A stretch of DNA of 64,000 bases from Madurella fahalii (lineage: Eukaryota > Ascomycota > Sordariomycetes > Sordariales). Below, piece by piece: positions 10,749 to 21,484 of this stretch. The notes under the pieces were generated by a model. It was not told the DNA's origin and made no database searches. It saw nothing but the letters and a program-made list of their open reading frames with translations. How positions within the stretch are numbered: position 1 is the stretch's first letter; each line of letters begins with the position of its first letter. The stretch lies in the NCBI GenBank assembly GCA_029876055.1, contig CM056874.1, positions 1,116,001 to 1,180,000 of the forward strand. The letters run 5' to 3'. The position numbers and the translations under genes were made by a program.

Positions 10749-11699
10749 CTCAAGCAAAGCGCAGAAAATCGTTCAAAGCCGCAGCGTGAAATGGCAAGAG
10801 AAAATGTCGCAGAGCCAGGTTTAAAACGTCGCCGCAACTTGTACCATCTAATTAACCCCGCGTCGAGTTGGCGGTTTGCGCATATAAGTTTGTTGACAAC
10901 CAACCCTGAATTGATGGTGGGGTTAAAGGTAACAGACGCTTCGGCCCTGCTCCGGCGACACTACCTACCACTTCAAAATACTTCCGTCACGCTCACGTGT
11001 AGTTTTTTGGACCTCCCGGGGGGGATCCAATTCGCACGTTGATAAATCTCCTGGTGAAACCGATTCCAGCGCAGCCTACCTCAGAAATCCGTAACGTACG
11101 GAGGAAGAATCCCTTCGGCAAGAACCCCTCTACAGCACCACCCGATTCCACTAGGAAGCGTTCTAGCATCCATTGCAAAGAGAAGCCGAGGGTTCTAAAG
11201 ATTGTAGCGCAATTCTTTGTCCTCTGGCCGAACAATGTCTTATTCACGCACAATACTCAGTTCAGATCCTTAGACAGAGTCCCTCAATTAACCATCTTTT
11301 TCCCGTGTTAATGATGTTTGCGGGTTAGGGTTAGGGTCATTGGACCAAAGTGCATGGGCCAGTTACTTGCAGAAAACTCGGCAGAACTGCGGAAGCGCCG
11401 TCCCCCTCCCGCCGCCCAGAGAAAGAGTGGGATCTAGCCGTAGTCGTCCGGGATTGACCCTCAACCGCAACAATCGACGCGCCATCAAATCATCAAGTTT
11501 CCATCGAAATTCCCAACGTCCGCCGACGAAATCCATCAAAATACGCGTCGCATCGTCTTCAGGACTCTGCGCGCAATCGTATAAGGCCCTTCATGGGGAT
11601 ATTCGGCGTGCTTTTTTGCCTCTCCTGAGTCCGCTTCAGCCTTGATTGGCCCCTGTCGGAATAGCTGCCTCTCCACCCGCACCCGCGTGCAACTCCAGC
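10749..11699. promoter_or_regulatory. Divergent GAL7/ADA2 intergenic region
   Basis: This 951-bp region separates the start codons of GAL7 (-) and ADA2 (+). No coding gene is supported; the short ORFs on both strands have no domains. A telomere-like GGGTTAGGGTTAGGG lies at 11322-11336 and is listed separately. CACGTG occurs at 10995-11000. I find no clear CGG-N11-CCG (Gal4-type) site, as expected for filamentous fungi, where GAL genes are controlled differently from yeast. Confidence 0.45.
11322..11336 (+). repeat. Telomere-type GGGTTAGGGTTAGGG tract (telobox)
   Basis: Two and a half tandem copies of the fungal telomere unit TTAGGG occur inside a gene-dense region, about 360 bp upstream of the ADA2 start codon. 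Short interstitial copies like this act as binding sites for Myb/telobox factors in several fungal promoters. The copy number is too small to imply an old chromosome end. Confidence 0.7.
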
Positions 11700-13430
11700 A
11701 TGGGCGTCATTCGCAAAAAGATTGCCGCGAGGGGCGGCGAAGGCGGTGTAAAATACGTCTGCGATGTTTGTTCGGCAGATATCACTTCAACAGTAAGTTT
11801 ATAGCATTGTCGTCACCTTTGTTTTATGGCTCCTCGTGGGACGGCCTTTGCCGTGATCTGCTGTAAGAGGCGCATGATGCCTGCTCAGGAGAGTTGTGGA
11901 GAAGCAAACCCACCGATCTCGCAAGCTCAAAGCTAACGAGCTCTCCGACAGGTCCGGATACGATGCGCCCACAGTGCCTGCAATGAATACGACCTCTGCG
12001 TGCAATGCTTCGCCAACGGCTCGTCAAGTAATGCGCACCAGCCCGCAACACACCCTTACCGCGTCATCGAGCAGAACTCGTTCCCAATCTTCGACCGAGA
12101 ATGGGGCGCCGATGAGGAACTGCTGCTCCTAGAAGGGGCCGAGATCTACGGCCTGGGATCCTGGGCAGACATAGCAGACCACATTGGTGGTTACCGGCAC
12201 AAGGACGAGGTCCGCGACCATTACTACAAGGTCTATCTCGAATCGCCCAACTTCCCACTTCCCAAGAGATGCAGCCCGCACGACATGGAACTAGCAAACG
12301 AGATTTCGAGAGAAGAGTTCCAAGCCCGTAAGAAGCGCAGAATCGAGGAGCGGAGGGAAGCTGCCAAGAATGCGCCCGCCTTACAACCAAAGACAAAACC
12401 CACCGCCAGTGTGCCCGCCTGCCACGAAATTCAGGGCTACATGCCCGGCCGGTTGGAATTTGAGACAGAGTACGCCAATGAAGCGGAGGAGGCAGTGCAG
12501 CTGATGCAGTTCGACCCAGGAGACGGCATCAACCCACGCACGGGCGAGCTCGAACCCGAGATGGAGCTCAAGCTTACCGTGATGGAGATTTACAATTGTC
12601 GGTTGACTCAGCGGGTTGAGAGGAAGAAGGTGATATTCGAACATAACTTGCTGGATTACCGGGAGAACAGCAAGGCAGAGAAGAAACGATCGAAGGAGGA
12701 ACGCGAGCTCCTAAACAAGGCGAAGCCTTTTGCGCGAATGATGAACCGAGACGACTTTGAACAGTTCTGCCAGGGCCTCATTGACGAACTCAACCTCCGG
12801 CAAGCGATCGCGCAGTTGCAGGAATGGCGCAGCCTCCGCATCGGGGACCTCCGCAGTGGCGAGAAGTACGAACAGGAGAAAGCGTTGCGCATCCAAAAGT
12901 CAATTCCCCTCGGCTCCATGGACCGCGAGAGGTTAGCGACCACGCAGCGCAACAAGCAGCAACCACCCCCTGAGCCTCCAAGCGGAGCTGCCCTCTTGGT
13001 TGCTCCCGAGTTGCCGATTCGCTCGGCAGCAACGAATGGCGCGTTACACGACCAGGGCCCGAATGGCGTCAAATCGGAGACCAACGGGAATCACCTGAAC
13101 GGCGGGAGCGTGGTTGTTGCGAACGGCGCTGCGCCTGCGAAACAAAAGTACATCCCACCGGCGATTCCCGGCGTGCAGCCTCTGCACCTGAGCCAGGATA
13201 ACGCTCCTGACCTTCACCTTCTCACCCCTGAAGAGGCGAAATTGTGCGAAACACTCCGACTGCAGCCAAAGCCTTACCTGATGATCAAGGAACAGATTCT
13301 CAAAGAGGCAGTCAAGGGCAATGGCAGTCTCAAGAAGAAGCAGGCCAAAGAAATTTGCCGTTTGGACTCGCAGAAGGGTGGAAGGATTTTTGACTTCATG
13401 GTTAATGCCGGCTGGGTGGTCAAGGCTTGA
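11700..13430 (+). CDS. ADA2: SAGA/ADA transcriptional adaptor Ada2
   Basis: Subunit of the histone acetyltransferase module (Gcn5-Ada2-Ada3-Sgf29) of SAGA. Exons are 11700-11792 and 11952-13430; the 159-nt intron (GTAAGT…GACAG) is in phase 0 and the product is 523 residues. Domains in order: a ZZ zinc finger (Cys21-X2-Cys24, Cys36, Cys41, Cys47-X2-Cys50, then the paired His of HQPATH), a SANT domain at about 75-125 (WGADEELLLLEGAEIYGLGS), a middle helical region, a disordered Pro/Asn/Gly segment at about 345-430, and a C-terminal SWIRM domain ending GGRIFDFMVNAGWVVKA. The order and length fit fungal Ada2. An ORF starting at 12000 misses the first ZZ half; the two-exon model restores it. Confidence 0.95.
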
Positions 13431-13741
13431 TTTCTGTTTACGGCGAGGCGTTTCGCGCCGGGATTCGTTCAGCGGAAGGGTGTATGCTTGGGTTTTTGGG
13501 ATACGATTGGCGTTTTGGGGTCGGGGGAAGCGATACCAACATGGGGGAACAGGGAGTGACAGGACTTCTTGGGAATTTTGCACCCTAGGCATCGGGGAAT
13601 GGCCATGTATGCCAGCTATGCATCTTGCAAATGAGAGCATGACAGCGGAAGACGGCGCGGAGTGTCCTCCCATTCGTATGTCGTGTGAATCAGGGGTCAA
13701 TCAATAATGACAGGGCTGGGCCACCGAAGGATGCCGCCCAA

Positions 13742-13783
13742 CCCTCCCCTCCCCTCCCCTCCCCTCCCCTCCCCTCCCCTCCT
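13742..13783. repeat. (CCCCT)n microsatellite, about eight units
   Basis: A near-perfect pentanucleotide run of CCCCT, with the first unit lacking one C. The complementary strand is AGGGG repeated, with eight closely spaced G-runs, so it can in principle form a G-quadruplex about 310-350 bp upstream of the SDR start codon. Confidence 0.9.
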
Positions 13784-13882
13784 GGGAAGCTCACAGACTC
13801 CGCCAGCACCATCTTACCGTCATGAATGGACGCGCTCATTGGTCACGCGCGTGCAAACCGGTCTCTCCTTTCTCCGGGCGAG

Positions 13883-13889
13883 TATATAA
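13883..13889 (+). promoter_or_regulatory. TATA box
   Basis: TATATAA 204 bp upstream of the SDR start codon at 14093, followed by a C/T-rich stretch. The position suits a core promoter with a leader of roughly 170 nt. Confidence 0.55.
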
Positions 13890-14092
13890 GGGGCCACACT
13901 TTTCTCTGTTCCCTCCCTTTTTCTCCTCCCTTTGCGTTCGCCAACGGACACTCCTCCCTTTCTCTAAGCAAGTCCAGTCCTCCCGTGCAATTGTGCGTCA
14001 GCTGCATCTTGTTCCGCCCCTGCTCGATTGTTTACCCCTTTTCGTCCGATTACCTTCCCATCTTCAGTTGCGGGTCCCCTTCCCACGTCACA

Positions 14093-15408
14093 ATGTCGGA
14101 CAACACCGTTTACCTCGTCACGGGCGCAAATAGGGGTAAGCAGTGTTCTTTTCTTTCTTCGCACACAATCTTCGATCTCTCGTCGCGCGCCTTCCGTTTC
14201 CCAGCATTTCGCTCCAAACGCATTCCCGTTTCCCACCCTCTCCTCGTTTTCCACTCCTTCTCCGTACTCCTTCATTCCCCCTTTTTCACCCAGCTTTTCC
14301 GTCTCCCACATTTCCATCGTACCTTGCGTCCGATCCCCTCAGCCCTTTCGCACCGCGACAACATTCCCCATCCAAGTCAATCGCTTCCATCCAGAGAGGA
14401 ATTAAAACCCCCTTTATTAACCACCGCCCGGCAACGGCCACACCAACAACAGGAATCGGCCTCCACCTGACAACCCTCCTCCTCGCCCGCCCCAACACCA
14501 CCGTCATCGCCACCTCCCGCACCCCCTCCATCACCCCTGGCACCCTCCCCGGCCCCCCCCACCCCACGAGCAAGCTCGTCCCCTTCCTCCTGGACGAGGC
14601 CGACCCGTCCATCAACCACGCCTCCCTCCGCGCGCGCCTGGCGGCCGAGCACCCGGACGTCACGCGCCTCGACGTGGTCGTCGCCAACGCGGGCGGGTCG
14701 TCCGGGTTCAAGGACGTGCTGGGGACGGCGCCGGAGGAGATGGCGCGGGACTTTGAGGTCAACGCGCTCGGCCCGGCCCGGCTGTTCCGCGCCGTCGAGG
14801 GGCTGCTTCTGCGTGGAGAGGAAGGGCAGGGCGGGGATGGCGGGGATAGCGCTGGGGGTGAGGAAGGGAAGAAGAAGATGGAGGCGAGGGGAAAGGCGCT
14901 GAAGCGGTTCGTGCTCATCACCAGCTCGGTTGGGAGCATCGGCTCGCTGGAGATGGAGTGCCTCCCCGGCGTGGGGTACGGCATGAGCAAGGCGGCGGCG
15001 AATTGGTGGGCGCGGAGGGTCAGTTTGGAGTTTGCTGGTAAGGGGTTGGTGGTCGGGATCTTGCATCCTGGGTGAGTGACTCTGTCCTTTTTCTTTTTCC
15101 CCTTTTTTTAATTTTTTTGTTTGGTTTGGTTTGGCTCTTGTGCGGTCCCATCCAGGACTGACAGGCCGTCGGGATAGATGGGTCAAGACGGCCATGGGCC
15201 AGGCGATCGCTGATGCTGTTGGCTTTCCCGAGCCGCCGCTCAGCCAGGAGGAGAGCGCAAAAGGGGTTCTTGAGCAGGTGAGTTTCTCCCGCAAGTCAAT
15301 GTCAAGGCGTGGTGTGTGGCTGATGGAATGATGGCGCAGATTGACAATCTAACTCCCGAGAAATCGGGCCAATTCTTGACCTACAACGGTATGAGCATGC
15401 CTTGGTGA
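14093..15408 (+). CDS. Short-chain dehydrogenase/reductase, four exons
   Basis: NAD(P)H-dependent oxidoreductase of the classical SDR family; substrate unknown. Exons are 14093-14135, 14453-15071, 15178-15277 and 15340-15408 (276 residues), and all three junctions keep frame. Intron 1 is unusually long (317 nt) and pyrimidine-rich; introns 2 and 3 are 106 and 62 nt. Splicing rebuilds the cofactor motif TGANRGIG at residues 10-17 and the HPGWVKTAMG segment after the active site. NAGG and the catalytic YGMSK (Tyr/Lys) are present, with ITSSVGS supplying the Ser. It resembles the norsolorinic-acid-ketoreductase-like SDRs common in fungal genomes, but there is no secondary-metabolite cluster around it. 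Odd feature: a Gly/Glu/Lys-rich insertion (GGDGGDSAGGEEGKKKMEAR) in the loop before the catalytic Ser strand. Confidence 0.85.
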
Positions 15409-16336
15409 GGCAACGACGGTCTTGGGCATGGAGCGGATGTCAGTAACCGGCTAAGTACGAAGCTATCAAACTGAAGATTGAAGAACTATAAGGCCATTGC
15501 GAATGTGGAATACTTCATGCAGATAATGCAAATGCAAGAGCGAAGGGGTAGGGCTGTCGTGCTAAGACCTACGTCCCGTCAAAGAACGTACCCCTATATC
15601 ACAATCGTCTCTTTTCGCGCCGAACTGTGACACATAGAGTCGTTTTCAGGGATCAACTCGTCTGTTGTCTCGTAAAGCCCGGTATATGATGCGGCCATGA
15701 CGCCTTAGTAGGAGTAGTCACGCTCAGAGGTCTCTCGTAAGAAAAATTGGTGTATATCCTAGACAAGTCAAGCTCTTGCGAAGTTCGGATGACTCGGAGC
15801 AAGAAGTGTCGCCCGGATAGGGCAAGGCCGCTTATCAACCTCTCCAAGCATTCCGGCCTACCGCCGCAAAAACATTTGAAGGCGGTACTTGCATCCTAGT
15901 ACCGCCCCTCTAATACCGTCGACTGTCCTTTTGTGTGAGACCGACTCGGTAAAGTTTGGTGCAAACCAGGCCTACCCTAGCCCCTGCAGATCACGGTTTT
16001 TGCAGTTGGTTGTACGCCGAGCCAGACCAACAGCCTGCTCAGATTTCTCTCGTAGCCCCCAACCCAGACAGTTACCTCACCGCCTCCTTGTTGACTAATT
16101 ATTTGTTGCGCCAATACGTTGTCTGGTAGATTCTAACAGCGGACCCTGCCACGGCAGGATTACTTACCCTGTAGAAAGGTGCAATTAGCCACAGCATTTG
16201 AGAGACTTAAGAAGATGCAAGAACCTCGATTTTCATCGACTCAGCAACGGTTACCAACAGACGTGGAGCGCTGGATTTGGCCAGCGAAGTAAACATTTGC
16301 ATCAACCCTCCTGATTCCATGGCTCTAGTCCCGTAA
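15409..16336. other. Intergenic, no gene recognised
   Basis: No ORF with a recognisable domain occurs on either strand. The region carries the 3' end of the four-exon SDR gene and the upstream region of the broken SDR. The sequence is of mixed composition without tandem repeats. Confidence 0.5.
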
Positions 16337-17432
16337 ATGCTCGCCACGGTTCTCGTCACACTCATCTTCGTCTTTGCCCTCGGCAAGATGTTTGACATTC
16401 AAGCCGTAGCCGCGTCGGCACGGGTTACTCTCCTCGGGTCGGGTAACAGGGGCGGGATCCCTTTCGAACCAGCCCGCGACATCCCGTCTCTCGTGAGCAA
16501 GGTCATCCTTATCACTGGCGGTGCTGGTGACCTGGGCAAGCAGGTGGCCATTGAACTTGCACGCCACAAGCCAACCCGCATTTATATCGCCGATCTGCCG
16601 CGCGAGGACAGGGGCGAATCCGTAGTCGCCGCCATCCGAGGTGCGATCGACGATAAAGATGCGCCTATAAGATATCTGGAAGTTGACCTCTCATCGTTCG
16701 AGTCAATCAAGACGGCTGTTACAAAGTTCCGTGCCGTAGAAGGCCGACTTGACATTGCGGTGCTCAATGCCGGGATCATGCGTGTCCGTCCGGGCACGAC
16801 CACGGAGGGCTACAAGATTGCTTTTGGCATCAACTACCTCGGCCACGCGCTCCTGACAAAGCTCCTGATGCCGACGCTGCTTCACACAGCAGAGCAGCCG
16901 GGCGCCGATGTCCGCATCGTGGGGGTGTCGAGCGAGGGACATGCTACGGCGCCCAAAGGCGGCATTGTCGTTGATAAGCTGAAGGGACCTTGCGAGGAGA
17001 TTGTGAGTGCTTTGAGCGATAAGGCCGCTTGGTGATACAGCATGCTGACAATGAGCCGCAGAAATGCAATTAACGCTTACGGCCAGAGCAAGGTGGCCAT
17101 TATTGCCTACGCACGAGAATTGGCAGAGCGGTATCCCCAGATCAAAGTGGTTACTGTCCATCCAGGCCGCATCATTACGCGCATGGCTCATGGTTTACGA
17201 AAGGAGAGCCTCCTTTTTCAAGCTGTCTGCCCGTATTTCGCCGCTTTTTTGCGTGTCCCCAGCCATTGGGGTGAGGAACCACCTGTGGGCAGCTACAGCT
17301 CCCAGTGTGGAGAGTGGTAAATACTACGAGCCCGTGGGAATTCCAGGTAATGAAACGACAGTTGCCAAAGATCCGGATTTGTCGAAGAAGTGGTGGGGGT
17401 GGACAGAGAAGGAGCTGGAGAGGGTCAAATAA
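16337..17432 (+). pseudogene. Broken short-chain dehydrogenase (retinol-dehydrogenase-like)
   Basis: Clear SDR homology is spread over three frames. From 16337 to about 17002: ITGGAGDLGKQ cofactor motif, NAGIM, INYLGHALL, and VSSEGHATAPKGGIVVDKLK. A GTGAGT donor follows at 17003, with a GCTGAC branch and a CCGCAG acceptor ending at 17061. This splice puts the second part (INAYGQSK with catalytic Tyr and Lys, RELAERYPQ, VHPGRI) out of frame by one base; no nearby GT…AG pair I tried restores it. Then at the T5 run near 17215-17219 the reading must shift again to reach FFKLSARISPLFCVSPAIGV and the NHLWAATAPSVESGKYYEP ending, which closes at 17432. Each block matches one conserved fungal SDR, so the gene was once whole. 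Two disruptions point to a pseudogene; base-calling errors in the T run are the alternative. The start is uncertain, because two ATGs (16337, 16388) precede the conserved region. Confidence 0.7.
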
Positions 17433-18165
17433 GTTATTAGTGACATCCGGCATATCAAGATGTATATACCAGATGCCCATAGGCGTCGGACCGCGTGAAG
17501 ACCGCTTCCCACCCTACGAAATGGCCATCTACATGCCGCGCTTAAGCTAGATAGCGGGCTGGACGGGGCAGCGAGCGATACCGCACTCGGCCTTAACCTG
17601 CGTCTCTTTGGTACCGGCGACCAGAAATAGCATCAATAGGACAGTGACCTCTTAAGTTCCTGGAAGGGCGCAGCATATCTCCACCCATAACGCCTTGGCG
17701 TAAGATCTGCCATGTCCAAAAGGACTTTGGTGTTGAAACCGCACATGAATGGGTTGCACAGTACAGTACATCGGACGAAGAGCGAAGATCAAAACTCGGT
17801 TAGGACATGTTGTCATGTGCAAGAGTGGTCAGTGCATGTCGCATTAGGGAGCTGATTGCAGCAGATGGTTGTTAACGCTCTAACAATAGTTGGTTTTATT
17901 TGCTGCAAATTTTGTTAGTAGTTTGTTTGATGCCCCACCTGAAACCACTTGCGTAGGGGATGACGCAGGAGCCGCTGTGATAAGGTCTCCGGAGTCGACA
18001 TTGGGACCTAGCAACCTGCAATGGAGAATTGACCTGTTGGTAAAACTAGGTACTTAAAATACCTTAGTAATTGTGCTCCGCTGATTGCCCGGGCGCGGCT
18101 TGCCGACCCGGGTGTTTGATTTAGCGCTGTCCCTCCCCAAACCTCCCTGAATGCGACGTCTACCA
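17433..18165. other. Intergenic, no gene recognised
   Basis: No domain-bearing ORF occurs on either strand. The part from about 17850 to 18080 is AT-richer. It lies between the 3' ends of two broken genes that converge here. Confidence 0.5.
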
Positions 18166-19530
18166 TTAAATTAAAAATGTTCTACAACAACGTCCTAGCC
18201 AGTAACCGCTGAGCATTCTGAGCTCAAACCTCACGCCGCTTTCCCCAAAATCCCGGGTCAAATTATCCACCTCGGCCTCCCAAGCCAAGCGGTTGGGCCA
18301 CTCGTCATGCTCACGGTCAGAACGCTCCGACGGTGCGAGCGTCACGCTCTCGAGATGAGGATAAAGGCCGGCTGAGACCACTTCCGCTAGCCTGCGCATG
18401 GCAGCCGTTAGGGTCCCGTCAAGCCTCCAGAAGGTAACATGTCTGATCGAGGCAGGTAGAAGCTGCGACAAGAAGGTGTCGGTTCCCGCGTTACGATCAA
18501 CTTGGAGCCAAACTTGGCGCAGCGCATTGAGTGAGTGCCCATCCACCTTGAGAACTCGCAGCTGCGCAAATCCGTTGAGTGAGGATAGAACTCCATCCCC
18601 CAGAGGCAGGTCGTCGCGGATGTCCAGGCTTATTTCGCGGAGGGTGTCGGCCCGCGTTTCCAAAGCCGCCCAAGCGTCAACTACGCATCGTTCTTCGACG
18701 TGGTTCTAAGCATCGTCGAGTGCGTCCCAGTGCAGAGCCACAACCTCCAGATATGGACATGATATTATAATGTCGTCGAGGATCTCCGGAGCAACGCAGC
18801 AGTTTCCCCAGAACTCGAGGCGGCGGAGGTTTGCTAGCAGAGAAAGTTGTGGGGAAGGACCGGTCAGCGTCGGGGTCCGAAGCTCTTCCAAGTTCGGCGC
18901 GGCCAAGAGTAAACTTTCGATCTGATGCGTAGACAGTGTGTAGCGGTATCCGGTGTAAGAGGGCAATGTGACCGCAAGGCATTTGAGCTTGGGAAGGAAT
19001 GGTTTTATGGCCTGATGGCGGACGACGCCGAGTTCCCATTCTGCGTAGAGGGGGAAAGTGAGGGCTTCGAGGCTGGATGCATATATGAGGACGAGCTCTA
19101 CCAGAAGGAAACGATGCTCAATCCAATGATAGGGCCAGTAATCAGAATGAGACGGGTGACCGAGCTGAGCAATGATCTGTTGCACAAAATGTCGGTCCGT
19201 CCCACTGAGATTGGTATGCGGCTGCGTCTCAGTGAGGACGAGGGATTTCATGTTGGGGGCTAAATCGGAACGCGTGCTGAAGGCCCGCAAAAGCTGGACA
19301 AGGCGACGCTCGGCGGACCGCCCATCAAAGAAGCAATGGAAGACGATTGGTTGGGCAACGTCGCGGAGGCGCCTGCAAGTTCTCGACAAACGCGACAAGT
19401 CAGCCTGTCGCTTTGGCCGCCGAGTACGGTCGCCCGTGCAGTGTATGCAGAGGAACGAACAAATTTGTATCAGGAGTTCAGCGGGCATGCTGACGAGGTC
19501 GAGGCGGCGTTGCGAGTCGGTCATGGTCAC
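18166..19530 (-). pseudogene. F-box/LRR-like gene interrupted by one in-frame TAG
   Basis: The reading frame opens at 19530 (MTMTDSQRRLDLVSMPAELL). It has an F-box at about residues 14-60 (VSMPAELLIQICSFL…DLSRLSRTCRRLRDVAQP) followed by leucine-rich repeat-like segments (LPKLKCLAVTLPSYTG, ELRTPTLTGPSPQLSLLANL, CPYLEVVALHWDALDD). A TAG at 18706-18708 stops it after 274 codons. The same frame then stays open for 180 more codons (NHVEERCVVDAWAALETRAD, then VLSSLNGFAQLRVLKVDGHS) to a stop at 18166, with continuing LRR-like character. No plausible intron removes the TAG: the only GT…TAG pair covering it is 39 nt and would delete a repeat. One point mutation (CAG or a similar codon to TAG) is the simplest reading. 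A truncated 274-residue product or readthrough is possible. Confidence 0.7.
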
Positions 19531-21227
19531 GGCTCTTTCTTGGGGTCAAACGGCGGCGAGGGGAGATGAATGGAGAGGGTAACGGATTGTTCAGATAATA
19601 ACGTGATGTCGCCAGCTTTTAGCTCCGGGAAGCTGCTGCCTTTGGCGATGCTGGTCGGTTCTCCATTTTTACTTCCGTTTGTTCGTGGTGTTGCGGCCTT
19701 CCCCTTCCCCTTCCCCTTCTCCCACCGACTAATTACGGAAAGAAATGTACTTTTACGTTAGTTGCTCTGGTGGCAGGCGCCGCTCCCTCCTCCAGAGTAC
19801 CTAGGCTTCGGCGGGGCAGCTCGCTCAATCTCTCCAATTACCTGGAGCTTCTCCAGCCAACACTATCCGAAACGCAGCTCGTCGCCATGCAAACTTCGGT
19901 CGATTTTGGTCCTGGGAGGTATTGAACTGTGCAAACGTCAACATTTAGCCAGAGTTTGTCCGAGTTTCGACGGAGCCCTGATCTGGTCTAGATTCCGGGT
20001 TTCTCCCCTGTCCCAAGCCACCCTCCCGAACCGTCTCAGGAAGAAGACCCGCCAGCCTATCAAATAGAGCGATCGGCACGGTTCCCGTGTGCCAGTTGAC
20101 ATCACCAGCGCCCTCGAGGTGGTATGCGGTTATGTCTTCATGCCACCTTCTGGCAGCAGCACGATGACGCTTATCGTATTTCGAACTCGGCGTGCAATTC
20201 GTGGATAGCTTTGCCACAACCGCGACGCTCGAGTCTGCGACGCCGGGGTGTTATCGCAAAGCTCAACCCTTGGTTCTCCACGTCCTAGGGGTCCAGCGTG
20301 AAACGCGCAAAGATGGGGAATCGGCAATCGCGGGGTCGATGAGCGCCCCGGAGATCGACTGATGTCGGCTGCTCTTACCGGCTCTGCATCGGATTGTGGT
20401 AGAATCCCCAGGCGTGGCCAAGGCACAGAGGAAAGGGTAGCAGAGTAACAGATTGAGACTGGGATCGCCGCCGAAACGTGTTAACCAGCAGACCGGACTG
20501 AACCCTGCAGCGCCAGCAGTTCCCCTCCACAACCACTTACGCAGTAGGCAGGGGTGCCCATGCCCGTTACTGGGTCAGAAGCTTGTGGCGCCAGGAACCC
20601 CACCAAGATTGTCTTGCTTCGCGGGGCGTCTGCTGCACATCACATCACAGTCGCAGGTCCGTAGCCAACTTTTTCTGCAAAGAAACTTCTTTTTATGCTT
20701 CTCGACGACTCCTCCGCCGTTGGCGTCCGATTCATGCTTTCTTCTTCTGTTTTCGGGGACTTTTCACAGATTATCTGCGGAGAGGATCTAGCCCTTCCCC
20801 TGCTCCCCAACCCAACCCTCTTTTGTTTTGGTGGGGAAGCTGCCCGACCCTTGCAAGGCCTGTCATTGCGCAGCAACCAGCGACAGGGACCGAGTTTCCA
20901 AACCCTCCCAAGTTGACACCCTCTCGCACAACAGTCGTCTCAACCTGGTTGCCACCTATTGACCTCTGTGCGGACATCTCAGAGCTCCCTCGAACAGATC
21001 GACACACGCTTCCTCGATTAGCCGTACACCACCATCGCTCAGACGATTTTCCTGCCAAGCCTCCCCCGTATTGGGGATCAAGTCAACAACCCAGCGGTGC
21101 CTCTCTTCCAGCATTTGGGGTTAGGCCAACACCTGGATTCTCCATCTCGCCAACTTCGGCCCCTCGCTATCTTGTGGAGAAAATGGTTGTCTAGCCCAGC
21201 TCTGCGTCTTGGAAAATCTGCCTCCAA

Positions 21228-21252
21228 CTCTCTCTCTCTCTCTCTCTCTCTC
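21228..21252 (+). repeat. (CT)12 microsatellite
   Basis: An uninterrupted CT dinucleotide run in the presumptive leader or core promoter, about 230 bp upstream of the NIPA transporter start codon. CT-rich blocks near transcription starts are frequent in filamentous fungi. Confidence 0.9.
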
Positions 21253-21446
21253 CGTCTCCGCTCAGACCTTGCCGGCGCTTATCCTCGTACACCGGAATCG
21301 CATACGCAGTTCATGCCACCTCCCGCCAACTTCGGACGAATAAGGGAATTTTTGCGACCTCTCTACTGCATATAGCTCTCGGTTTGGTGTCGTTCAAAAT
21401 TCCTCCCCGGGCAATACCAGCATTCGGAATCTAGACGCAGCGACGA

Positions 21447-21463
21447 CGACGACTTAGTCGTCG
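21447..21463 (+). promoter_or_regulatory. Short perfect hairpin 21 nt before a start codon
   Basis: The arms CGACGAC and GTCGTCG flank a TTA loop, giving a 7-bp all-perfect stem that ends 21 nt upstream of the transporter ATG at 21485. It may slow scanning ribosomes or may be chance in a CGA-rich patch. Confidence 0.35.
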
Positions 21464-21484
21464 CGTCCACTTCTTGGCGCTGCC

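Larger units (their letters stand above)
13431..14092. promoter_or_regulatory. Intergenic; promoter of the downstream SDR with TATA box
   Basis: The first part is the ADA2 3' region. Closer to the next gene are a (CCCCT)n tract (13742-13783), a canonical TATATAA at 13883-13889, and then a long C/T-rich leader of about 200 bases that runs to the ATG at 14093. This arrangement (TATA box plus pyrimidine-rich leader) is a common core-promoter layout in filamentous ascomycetes. No other gene is supported. Confidence 0.55.
19531..21484. promoter_or_regulatory. Long upstream region/leader of the NIPA transporter gene
   Basis: Almost 2 kb without a convincing gene. The longest ORF (20583-21194, +) has a biased Ser/Pro composition and no domain. 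The segment from 20640 to 21484 is C/T-rich on the + strand, includes a (CT)12 run, and ends in a short hairpin just before the ATG. It looks like a promoter with a long 5' leader containing several short upstream ORFs. A (CCCCTT)n-like patch is at 19699-19718. Confidence 0.45.

Noticed and set aside
20583..21194. 203-codon ORF in the NIPA leader region
   Set aside because: Low-complexity Ser/Pro-rich product without homologous motif; the region fits a C/T-rich 5' leader.
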